Assembly (NCBI GenBank): GCA_934401725.1
Contig: CAKRSS010000053.1
Span: 1-13,003 of the forward strand
Source of the DNA: an uncultured Eubacteriales bacterium
GTDB lineage: Bacteria; Bacillota; Clostridia; Oscillospirales; CAG-272
Length of the DNA stretch: 13,003 nucleotides
Direction of reading: 5' to 3'
This document shows, piece by piece, positions 6,644 to 12,804 of the stretch. The position numbers and the translations under genes were made by a program. The stretch's first letter is position 1. Each line of letters starts with the position of its first letter. The notes under the pieces were generated by a model that saw only the letters and a list, made by a program, of their open reading frames with translations, was not told where the DNA came from and did no database searches.

Positions 6644-8758
6644 ATGAAAAAGAATTTCAGCGTAATTTTATTCTATCTGGTCATCATAGTGCTCATTGTG
6701 CTGGTGTCCTCTCAGCTGCTCGGACGCGGCAGCTACGAGAAGTGCACCTACGCGCAGGTTGAGGATTTCTTTGAGAACGACCTCGTCAAAAAATACGAGG
6801 TCTCAAACACATACAGGCTGACCATGGAGGTCTACGTCAAGGACGCCTCCTCCGAGGACGGCTTCACCCATGATGAAAACGGTAAAATTACAAACAAAAC
6901 CAAGCTGTATTCCTATCAGCTCAGCGGTCTGAGCCTCTACAAGTTCGACCGCAACGCCGATGAATATTCCAAAAACAAAAACCTCGAAAACTTCGATTTC
7001 GAGCCCGAAACCACGCTGCCGTGGTGGGTCAGCCTCCTCCCGGCGGTGCTGGTGATACTGGCACTTGTCGCGCTGTGGGTGTTCGCCTCCAATCAGGCGT
7101 CCGGCAAGGCCGGCGGCAAGATGAATTCGTTCGGCCGCGCCCGCGTCAAGATGCCCGATCCCAACTCACGCGAGCGCGTCACGTTCAAGGATGTGGCCGG
7201 CGCGAACGAGGAGAAGGCCGAGCTCGAAGAGATAGTTGAGTACCTCAAGTCGCCCGCGAAATTCTCGCGTCTCGGCGCCAAAATCCCGCGCGGAGTACTG
7301 CTCGTGGGCCCTCCCGGCACAGGTAAAACGCTGCTTGCGAAGGCAGTCGCAGGCGAGGCGGGCGTGCCCTTCCTCTCCATCTCCGGCTCGGACTTTGTGG
7401 AGATGTACGTCGGCGTCGGCGCATCGCGTGTGCGCGACCTGTTTGAGACGGCGCGCAAGTCGCCTGCCGCGATAATTTTCATTGACGAAATCGACGCCGT
7501 CGGACGTCACAGAGGCGCAGGTCTCGGCGGCGGTCACGACGAGCGCGAGCAGACGCTCAACCAGCTGCTCGTCGAGATGGACGGCTTCGGCACGCACGAC
7601 GGCATTATCGTGCTCGCCGCCACCAACCGCCCCGACATTCTCGACCCGGCGCTGCTGCGTCCCGGTCGTTTCGACCGCCGCATAACCATCGGCTACCCCG
7701 ACATCAAGGGACGCGAGGAGATTCTGCGCGTCCACGCGCGCAAAAAGCCGCTTGAGGACACTGTCGACTTCCGCAAGGTCGCCCAGATGACCGTCGGCTT
7801 TACCGGCGCGGAGCTCGCGAACCTGCTCAACGAGGCCGCTCTTCTCGCCGCCCGCCGCTCCAAGGAGCTCATCGGCATGGACGAGATCGAGGACTCGTAT
7901 ATGAAGATGCTGCTCGGTCCCAAGAAGAAGGGGCACGTCCGCACCGAGCACGACAACCGTCTGTGCGCCTTCCACGAGGCAGGCCACGCGGTGTCGTCCT
8001 ACTACTGCGAACACACCGACCCCATCAAGATCATAACCATAGTTCCGGCGGGCAGCGCGGGCGGCGTGACCGTCAGCGTGCCGACCGAGGACAGTATGGG
8101 ACGCTCGCGCAACGAGATGCTTGAGAGCATAGTCTGGGCGCTCGGCGGCCGTGTCGCCGAGGAGCTGGCCATGGACGACATCTCGACGGGCGCGACTGCT
8201 GACATACGTCAGGCGACCAAAATCGCGCGCGACATGGTGACGCGTTACGGCATGAGCAATAAGCTCGGCGCGATACTCTACGGCAGCGAGCACTCGGGCG
8301 ACGAGGTGTTTCTCGGCCGCGACTTCTCGTCGAGCCGCAACTACTCCGAGAAGACCGCCGCCGAGATTGACGACGAGATCCGCGCCGTCATAAACGAAGC
8401 TCACGCGCGCTGCCGCGAGATACTGACGGCGCACCTTGACAAGCTGAATTTCGTGGCCGGGTTCCTGCTCAAGAACGAGACGATGGACGCGGACCAGTTC
8501 AAGGCCGCGATGGAGACCGACGGAATCACCTACGAGGAGCTTGAAGCGATAGCTGAGGAGCGGCGCCGCAAGAGCCGCGAGGACAACGAGCGCCGCCACC
8601 GCGAGAACGAGGCGCGCACCCGCTCCGAGGCCACCGAGCGTCGTCACGGCGACGACAGCGACGACCACGACGGCGACGACCACGACGGTCGTGACGGTCA
8701 GGACGGTGACGGCTCCGGCGACTCCGCGAGCTCCGCCAACCGTGCGGACTGGCACTGA
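6644..8758 (+). CDS. ftsH: ATP-dependent zinc metalloprotease FtsH with Asp/His-rich tail
   Basis: FtsH is a membrane-anchored hexameric AAA+ protease that degrades misfolded membrane proteins and regulators. In this 704-residue protein I see a first membrane helix (about 6-24), an extracytoplasmic domain, a second helix (about 127-150), the AAA domain with Walker A GPPGTGKT (222-229), Walker B IIFIDEIDAVG and the second region of homology ATNRPDILDPALLRPGRFDRR-type segment, then the zinc site HEAGH (444-448) with a third ligand Asp near 520 in STGATADI. AAAGAGGAG lies 4 nt before the ATG. The C-terminus is unusual: an R/E-rich charged helix-like stretch (about 635-668) is followed by an Asp/His/Gly-rich tail (about 669-694, with DDSDDHDGDDHDGRDGQDGD). 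Most FtsH proteins end in a shorter, less extreme charged tail. It ends the housekeeping block and is followed by a strong terminator. Confidence 0.97.
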   Translation: MKKNFSVILFYLVIIVLIVLVSSQLLGRGSYEKCTYAQVEDFFENDLVKKYEVSNTYRLTMEVYVKDASSEDGFTHDENGKITNKTKLYSYQLSGLSLYKFDRNADEYSKNKNLENFDFEPETTLPWWVSLLPAVLVILALVALWVFASNQASGKAGGKMNSFGRARVKMPDPNSRERVTFKDVAGANEEKAELEEIVEYLKSPAKFSRLGAKIPRGVLLVGPPGTGKTLLAKAVAGEAGVPFLSISGSDFVEMYVGVGASRVRDLFETARKSPAAIIFIDEIDAVGRHRGAGLGGGHDEREQTLNQLLVEMDGFGTHDGIIVLAATNRPDILDPALLRPGRFDRRITIGYPDIKGREEILRVHARKKPLEDTVDFRKVAQMTVGFTGAELANLLNEAALLAARRSKELIGMDEIEDSYMKMLLGPKKKGHVRTEHDNRLCAFHEAGHAVSSYYCEHTDPIKIITIVPAGSAGGVTVSVPTEDSMGRSRNEMLESIVWALGGRVAEELAMDDISTGATADIRQATKIARDMVTRYGMSNKLGAILYGSEHSGDEVFLGRDFSSSRNYSEKTAAEIDDEIRAVINEAHARCREILTAHLDKLNFVAGFLLKNETMDADQFKAAMETDGITYEELEAIAEERRRKSREDNERRHRENEARTRSEATERRHGDDSDDHDGDDHDGRDGQDGDGSGDSASSANRADWH
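8660..8689 (+). repeat. Two 15-bp tandem copies inside the ftsH tail
   Basis: GACGACCACGACGGC (8660-8674) is repeated with one silent change at 8675-8689, encoding DDHDG twice. Degenerate nonamers of the CGTGACGGT type continue to about 8713. This suggests that the acidic tail of FtsH grew by in-frame repeat expansion. Confidence 0.8.
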
Positions 8759-8770
8759 TCAGATATGAAG

Positions 8771-8806
8771 AAAACTCTCCCCTTTGTATAAAGGGGGGAG
8801 TTTTTT
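8771..8806 (+). terminator. Intrinsic terminator after ftsH
   Basis: AAAACTCTCCCCTTT (8771-8785) pairs with AAAGGGGGGAGTTTT (8790-8804), a 15-bp stem with one T-G wobble and a GTAT loop. A six-T run reaches 8806. It starts 12 nt after the ftsH stop and should end the whole gdpP-to-ftsH transcript. The A-run on the 5' side could give partial function in the other direction. Confidence 0.9.
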
Positions 8807-8823
8807 GTGTGGGACCGGGGTGA

Positions 8824-8847
8824 GGCGTATTGCATATGCCTGTATGC
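8824..8847 (+). repeat. Left terminal inverted repeat of copy B
   Basis: This 24-bp end is identical to the start of copy C (12288-12311); the identity extends outward through GGGGTGA. Its inverted form is the right end of copy B (9459-9481) and of copy A (435-459). The core contains the self-complementary GCATATGC. Confidence 0.8.
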
Positions 8848-9224
8848 AGGAGAGTTCCTGCGCCCTTGAAAGGACACGCCGGAATGCTCGCCGGAAAGTG
8901 TAGCGCAACCCGCGCGGGGCAGGCTAACCATTGACGCCCCGCCCCGGCGCCCCCCCGTGCGTCCCGATGGGGGCGTCTGTGGTACAAATGGTTCTCGGGA
9001 TGAAGATTGCACAAGTTTAACGAGCGGAACCGCCCGCCATCAACCAAACTATTCTGCCAGCAGAAAATCGATTGAGGCTGAACCCCCGATAGAGTACAAC
9101 CGGGGACAGAGCCGTACTAAAACAAAGGCGCGGTAGAGCGATTTTGACCGAGCCGCGCCGGTGCCGTGCGCCAATGAGGCGGATTCCGTCCACCCTAAGC
9201 CATCCCCACGGGAGTGGGGGGATC

Positions 9225-9262
9225 CCCAAGGGGGGCGAACCGTAGGTTCGCCCCCGCTTGGG
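9225..9262. repeat. Extended hairpin inside copy B
   Basis: CCCAAG plus GGGGGCGAACC (9225-9241) pairs with GGTTCGCCCCC, a one-base bulge and CTTGGG (9245-9262), around a GTA loop. Copy A has the shorter equivalent GGCGAAC-cgtat-GTTCGCC at 303-321, and copy C has a related, partly decayed version near 12420. Preservation of pairing despite sequence differences suggests structural selection or palindrome-driven repair. Confidence 0.75.
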
Positions 9263-9274
9263 TGCGTTCTCTTG

Positions 9275-9305
9275 AATTTGATTATGCCTTCGGCATAATC
9301 AAATT
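9275..9305. repeat. Perfect 14-bp hairpin unique to copy B
   Basis: AATTTGATTATGCC (9275-9288) and GGCATAATCAAATT (9292-9305) pair perfectly around TTC. It sits immediately before a decayed form of the 13-bp hairpin of copies A and C, whose GCAT loop and right arm (AGCAGAAAAGTAC) remain. It is an additional palindrome inserted into the element. Confidence 0.8.
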
Positions 9306-9398
9306 GTTCTTTCTCTGCCGCATAGCAGAAAAGTACACTTCGAACACGTCGGAATTCGCCACGGCGGCAGCCTGCCAAGGCCAAAGAACTTATTTATC

Positions 9399-9436
9399 AA
9401 AAAAGCGGTCCTCGCAGGCCACCCTGCGAGAACCGC
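9399..9436 (-). terminator. Intrinsic terminator of the ECF-hydrolase operon
   Basis: Read on the minus strand, GCGGTTCTCGCAGG (9436-9423), a 4-nt loop and CCTGCGAGGACCGC (9418-9405) form a 14-bp stem with one mismatch, followed directly by six T residues (9404-9399). It lies 50 nt after the stop codon of the minus-strand hydrolase gene. It falls inside repeat copy B, between the element body and its right terminal repeat. Confidence 0.85.
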
Positions 9437-9485
9437 AAAATCAATTTAATCAATTAACGCATACCGGCATATGCAATAGCCAAAC

Positions 9486-10178
9486 TCACTCATCCCCCCG
9501 TGCTGCCGCGGCAAACGCCCCGAATAACCTCTCCGCGACGGCGTCCTTGCCGTAGAACAGCTCGGGATGCCACTGCACGCCGAGCAGAAACCGCTCGCCC
9601 GGCAGGCTTATCGCCTCGATGATGCCGTCCTCGGCGACGCCCGCGACCTCAAGTCCCGGCGCCGGTCGGCGCACTGCCTGGTGGTGGAAGCTGTTGACCT
9701 TGATCTCGTTAGCACCACCCGCTATGTCGTATAGCCGCGTGCCCGGCGCGAGATGAACCGACTGCCCGCAGACGTCGCGGGGCTCGGTCTGGTGGTGCCC
9801 CTCGATGTGCTGGTACAGGTCGCCCCCCAGCGCTACGTTGAGCAGCTGTATCCCACGACAAATGCCGAGTACGGGCTTTTTGCCCGCGAGCACGCGCTCC
9901 GCCAGCGCCAGCTCGAACTCGTCGCGCGCCGCACTGACGTCCACAGAGTCGAATTTTATCTGCTCGCCGTAGTATTTCGGGTCGACGTCCACGCCGCCCG
10001 AGAAGAGAAATCCGTCAAATTCCGCCGCGTATTCGTCGAGCTTGCCCGGCTCGGTCGTGTAGGACACAAACACGGGCAGCACGCCCGCGTCCCACAGCGC
10101 GTCAAGATAGGCAGGGCGCATGCGTATCATGCCCTGCGAGTTGTAGGACGGAGTGACCGCGATAAGTGGACGTTTCAT
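9486..10178 (-). CDS. Peptidase C26-type gamma-glutamyl hydrolase (class I glutamine amidotransferase fold)
   Basis: The product (230 residues) belongs to the family of gamma-glutamyl-GABA hydrolase (PuuD) and related gamma-glutamyl hydrolases, which cleave gamma-glutamyl amide bonds with a Cys-His-Glu triad. The nucleophile lies in GICRG (C107), with H204 and E206 in QWHPE. SGGVDVDP (60-67) and HHQAV (165-169) are further family motifs. The substrate cannot be read from the sequence: gamma-glutamyl-GABA is the usual database label, but no putrescine pathway gene is nearby. I chose ATG 10178 (MKRPLIAVTP) with GGGAG upstream; a TTG two codons earlier is less likely. It starts 18 nt after the ECF gene and shares its promoter and terminator, so substrate import and hydrolysis may be linked. 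Cytoplasmic; no signal peptide. Confidence 0.9.
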   Translation of the reverse strand: MKRPLIAVTPSYNSQGMIRMRPAYLDALWDAGVLPVFVSYTTEPGKLDEYAAEFDGFLFSGGVDVDPKYYGEQIKFDSVDVSAARDEFELALAERVLAGKKPVLGICRGIQLLNVALGGDLYQHIEGHHQTEPRDVCGQSVHLAPGTRLYDIAGGANEIKVNSFHHQAVRRPAPGLEVAGVAEDGIIEAISLPGERFLLGVQWHPELFYGKDAVAERLFGAFAAAARGDE

Positions 10179-10196
10179 AAGCAATTCTCCCGGTGA

Positions 10197-10775
10197 TTAT
10201 TTTCTTCTGCTGCGGGACACGGCCGTGTATATCACCGGCACGATGACAGCCGCCGCCACCATCTCGATAATGCCGTTGAAGCCGACGATGGTCGCGATTA
10301 TGGCCTTGAAAATGGCCGCTGCGGTCTCAGCCCAGCCGTCGAAGAAGTTGAAAAGATAGAGCATGGTCAGCACCAGCACGGTGTTGGTCAGCGTCGCGGC
10401 GACGGCCGCGATTACGGCCGAGACGGGACGCACTATCTTTTTGCAGCACAGCGCGAACAGCGCCGCCGCCACAATTCCGACGATAATTCTCGGCAGAACC
10501 GACACCAGCGGATTCTGGAAGGGAATATTGCCCGGCGCGGGCTCCATAAACGCCTTGACCACACAGGTCAGACCCCACACGCCGCCGATCATCGCGCCGT
10601 ATTTCCACCCGAGAAACAGCGCCGCGATAATGACGGGAATGTGCAGCGTCGTAATCGCGGGGCTCGCGGGCGAATAGGATATGTACCCGGTATAAGGCAC
10701 AAACGTCATGACGATAATAATGGCGATGAACATGCCGGCGAGGGTCAGTTTTCTGGTTTTTTCGGTAGTTTTCAT
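10197..10775 (-). CDS. ECF transporter S component (substrate-binding membrane subunit)
   Basis: This 192-residue, strongly hydrophobic protein has about six membrane segments (roughly 11-27, 42-56, 58-75, 91-112, 116-142 and 152-184). S components bind a vitamin or other micronutrient and dock onto the shared EcfA-EcfA'-EcfT energising module, which is not encoded here. The N-terminal KLTLAGMFIAIIIVMTFVP and the segment LHIPVIIAALFLGWKYG resemble the general ECF S-component family (PF12822-like, which includes riboflavin and pantothenate carriers). The substrate is not identifiable by eye. The start is well defined: GGAGG (10786-10782) lies 6 nt before ATG 10775. It is first in a two-gene operon with the C26 hydrolase. 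There is no riboswitch: the leader is only about 48 nt long. Confidence 0.85.
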   Translation of the reverse strand: MKTTEKTRKLTLAGMFIAIIIVMTFVPYTGYISYSPASPAITTLHIPVIIAALFLGWKYGAMIGGVWGLTCVVKAFMEPAPGNIPFQNPLVSVLPRIIVGIVAAALFALCCKKIVRPVSAVIAAVAATLTNTVLVLTMLYLFNFFDGWAETAAAIFKAIIATIVGFNGIIEMVAAAVIVPVIYTAVSRSRRK

Positions 10776-10829
10776 GATTTACCTCCTTTTTTTGAGGACT
10801 TGTCTCGAGAGATCAATATTATTGTCCCC

Positions 10830-10858
10830 ATTATATATTAAATTGAAACAATTTGCAA
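10830..10858 (-). promoter_or_regulatory. Sigma-A-type promoter of the ECF-hydrolase operon
   Basis: On the minus strand a TTGCAA -35 box (10858-10853), a 17-bp spacer and a perfect TATAAT -10 box (10835-10830) stand about 55 nt before the ECF start codon. The predicted leader is about 48 nt. The rest of the divergent gap up to the DUF378 gene (10859-11021) shows no convincing + strand promoter. Confidence 0.75.
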
Positions 10859-11021
10859 GAGGGCGGTTGAGAGAATATCGGGCAACGCGGGTCGGCTTTT
10901 GTGGCAATGTTACACAAATGAGGTTGTGATTGCGGTGCGCGTGATGAATAGGTGAGGGCGGAGTCGGGTAAAATACCAACAGGCGGCGTAATGTCGCCCG
11001 GTCTTGAGAGGAGTTTTTCAG

Positions 11022-11237
11022 ATGGTAATGGACAGAATCGCGCTGGTAATTGCGATAATCGGCGCACTTAACTGGGGTAGCATCGGACTGTTCAGTTTTG
11101 ATATAGTGGCATGGATATTCGGCGGACAGGGCGCACTTGTCAGCCGGATAATATACACCGTTGTGGCGCTTGCGGGCCTTTGGCTCATTTCCATGCTCTT
11201 CAGAACGCAGGACAAAGTGGAGCCCGTCGGCGAATGA
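11022..11237 (+). CDS. DUF378 family small membrane protein
   Basis: The product (71 residues) has two membrane segments (about 5-26 and 41-61). It carries the family features: IIGALNWGSIGLFSFD after the first segment start, a GG-containing turn, and LVSRIIYTVVALAGLWL in the second. DUF378 (YuzA-like) proteins are common small membrane proteins of Firmicutes with no established function. GAGAGGAG (11006-11013) lies 8 nt before ATG 11022. A TTG at 11004 overlaps the ribosome binding site and is rejected; ATG 11028 is a minor alternative. The gene stands alone: its own terminator follows 8 nt after the stop, and the divergent ECF operon lies upstream. Confidence 0.85.
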   Translation: MVMDRIALVIAIIGALNWGSIGLFSFDIVAWIFGGQGALVSRIIYTVVALAGLWLISMLFRTQDKVEPVGE

Positions 11238-11245
11238 GGCTCCGG

Positions 11246-11277
11246 CGCAGGGAGGCGCGGCTTCCCTGCGTTTTTTT
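11246..11277 (+). terminator. Intrinsic terminator after the DUF378 gene
   Basis: CGCAGGGAGG (11246-11255) and CTTCCCTGCG (11261-11270) pair with one wobble around CGCGG. Seven T residues follow (11271-11277). It separates the small gene from the downstream epimerase promoter. Confidence 0.9.
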
Positions 11278-11289
11278 GATGAAATCCGG

Positions 11290-11318
11290 TTGATTTTTCG
11301 GGAGGGATGGTTTATAAT
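11290..11318 (+). promoter_or_regulatory. Sigma-A-type promoter of the epimerase-like gene
   Basis: TTGATT (11290-11295), a 17-bp spacer and TATAAT (11313-11318) form a near-consensus promoter just after the DUF378 terminator. The predicted leader of about 50 nt ends at the GGAGGA ribosome binding site of the next gene. An in-frame ATG at 11324 would lie at or upstream of the transcription start and is not used. Confidence 0.75.
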
Positions 11319-11374
11319 TATGTATGTATAGTTGGCGGCGACCGGCCGCCGAAAATTCACACCCGGAGGATATT

Positions 11375-12274
11375 ATGGAACTTGGAGTAATGACCAACGC
11401 CTACCGTTTCGACCGCGGCGGCAAGACCTGCCACAGCTACATATACCAGCTGACCTCGCTCGCCGAGGCGGGCTTCCGCGTTGCCGACATAAACACCTGC
11501 GCTTCCGTCCGCGCCTGCGGCGACGAGCTGGCAAACGACAACTGGGAGGCCGTTGTCGAGACGCTCGGCAACCGTGCGGCCGAGCTTGGCGTCCGCTTCT
11601 CGCAGGCGCACGCGCCCTTCAACGGAAACATATTCATTCGCGGCAAGCGCCCCGATGAGCAGTATATGCAGCTTTACCGTGAGATGACACGGCGCGCCAT
11701 CACGGCGGCGTCGCGGCTCGGCGCGCGCTGGGTCGTCGTCCACCCGCTGACCGACACGGTTAACACCGAGTTTGACAACGAAATCCAGTGCCGCACCAAC
11801 CATGATTTTTACGCCGAATACGTCGAGCTTGCCTCGCGTCTTGGGGTTGGCATTGCGTTTGAGAACATGTCCGAGCCTGCGGACAAGCCGGATCTGCGCC
11901 GCCGTTACGGTGCGGACGTTGACGATCTTTTTGCGATTCTCGAGAGCTTCGGCGACGCGCCGGTGGGCATTTGCTGGGACTTTGGCCACGGCCGCATATC
12001 CTACACCGACCAGCCGCGTCAGCTGCGCCGCATAGGCTCGCGGCTCAAGGCGACGCACGTGCACGACAACCGCGGTGAGCGCGACTCGCACCTCATACCG
12101 TTTGTCGGCGGCAACATAAAGTGGGAGCAGATCATGCCTGTTCTGCGCGAAATCGGCTACGAGGGTGATTTTATTCTCGAGACGCACTCGTTCATGGCGA
12201 GCGTCCCCGACGCGCTGCGCCCCTCCGCCGGGCGGCTGATGAGGGAGTTTGGGGAGTACTGTCTCTCGCTGTGA
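11375..12274 (+). CDS. Sugar phosphate isomerase/epimerase family TIM-barrel protein
   Basis: The product (299 residues) belongs to the xylose isomerase-like / AP endonuclease 2 TIM-barrel superfamily, whose members isomerise or epimerise sugars and related compounds with a divalent metal. Likely ligands are E163 in AFENM, D202 and H205 in WDFGH, H228 or H230 in THVHDN and E269 in LETH. SQAHAPFNG (76-84) and WVVVHPLTD (119-127) are other barrel strand ends. No signal peptide is seen. Start chosen at ATG 11375, with GGAGGA (11365-11370) 4 nt upstream; a 17-residue extension to ATG 11324 would overlap the transcription start. The substrate is unknown and there is no neighbouring sugar operon. 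It appears monocistronic; no clear terminator is seen before repeat copy C, which starts 13 nt after the stop. Confidence 0.88.
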   Translation: MELGVMTNAYRFDRGGKTCHSYIYQLTSLAEAGFRVADINTCASVRACGDELANDNWEAVVETLGNRAAELGVRFSQAHAPFNGNIFIRGKRPDEQYMQLYREMTRRAITAASRLGARWVVVHPLTDTVNTEFDNEIQCRTNHDFYAEYVELASRLGVGIAFENMSEPADKPDLRRRYGADVDDLFAILESFGDAPVGICWDFGHGRISYTDQPRQLRRIGSRLKATHVHDNRGERDSHLIPFVGGNIKWEQIMPVLREIGYEGDFILETHSFMASVPDALRPSAGRLMREFGEYCLSL

Positions 12275-12370
12275 GGCGGGGGGGTGAGGCGTATTGCATA
12301 TGCCTGTATGCATAAATAGTTCTTTGGCCTTGACAAGGCACGCCGGAACGTCTGCGGGACGTTAAGAAGT

Positions 12371-12400
12371 GTACTTTTCTGTTATGCAACAGAAAAGTAC
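12371..12400. repeat. Perfect 13-bp stem-loop inside copy C
   Basis: GTACTTTTCTGTT (12371-12383) and AACAGAAAAGTAC (12388-12400) pair around ATGC. This is the same hairpin as 342-371, read from the other strand. It lies about 100 nt after the epimerase stop and lacks a T-run. Confidence 0.85.
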
Positions 12401-12728
12401 CAAAAGAGTGCACCAAAGGGGACGAACCTACGGTTCGCCCCCTCTGGACTCCCCCACTCCCTTGATGGATTGGTGGTGGCGTGCGTCACCCTCATTGCAC
12501 GCACGGTGCCGGCATCACGCCTTTCGGTGACGCTCGGCTTTGTCCCCGCTTGGACTCGCCGGATGGGTTCTGAAGGCGTTTGTTCTAAACTTAGCGTGAC
12601 GTTTTTCAAGGCCGACCAGTGCGTGCGGATGGCAGCTTATAGGGGTGAGGTTGGGACAAGGCAGGCTTGAAGGAGTTAGTTTTTGGCAGGAAAACGGCTA
12701 AAATTGAACGCTCGCCGAGCCCCGAAAA

Positions 12729-12804
12729 CCCCATTTCTCGCCCGCAAGCCTCATTTTTTCGCCTGCAAGCCCTATGTTCCGCCCGCTGTGCCCCATTTTC
12801 AGCC
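12729..12804. repeat. Imperfect 21-bp tandem repeats inside copy C
   Basis: Three and a half imperfect units of 20-21 bp follow each other: CCCCATTTCTCGCCCGCAAG (12729-12748), a 21-bp unit starting CCTCATTTTTTCGCC (12749-12769), a 21-bp unit starting CCCTATGTTCCGCCC (12770-12790) and a partial CCCCATTTTCAGCC (12791-12804). There is no unique spacer between units, so this is not a CRISPR. On the minus strand the array reads as heptapeptides of the type GLAGEKM and RLAGEKW within a 32-codon open frame (12796-12698) that lacks a ribosome binding site. Confidence 0.7.

Larger units (their letters stand above)
8824..9481 (+). repeat. Large hairpin-rich intergenic repeat, copy B (complete, with terminal inverted repeats)
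   Basis: The copy is bounded by GGCGTATTGCATATGCC plus TGTATGC (8824-8847) and, inverted, GCATACCGGCATATGC plus AATAGCC (9459-9481), which match apart from one gap and one mismatch. The interior from about 8930 follows copy A block by block. The segment 8848-8917 resembles, in inverted sense, the right side of the element (ACGCCGGAATG, AAAGTGTA), so the unit is partly symmetrical. Two departures from copy A are an extra hairpin at 9275-9305 and an additional segment of about 70 bp near the right end that holds a minus-strand terminator. No coding capacity is recognised on either strand. Its left end is 18 nt from the ftsH terminator and its right end is 4 nt from the stop codon of the minus-strand hydrolase gene. 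Confidence 0.8.

Noticed and set aside
8824..9481. Insertion sequence with a transposase in copy B.
   Set aside because: The 658-bp unit has inverted ends but no open frame with transposase features; it could at most be non-autonomous.
10776..10830. Possible vitamin riboswitch ahead of the ECF S-component gene.
   Set aside because: The leader predicted from the clear promoter is only about 48 nt, too short for known vitamin riboswitches, and no expression-platform hairpin is visible.
12729..12804. Possible CRISPR array.
   Set aside because: The units abut directly without spacers, are imperfect, and no cas gene is present.
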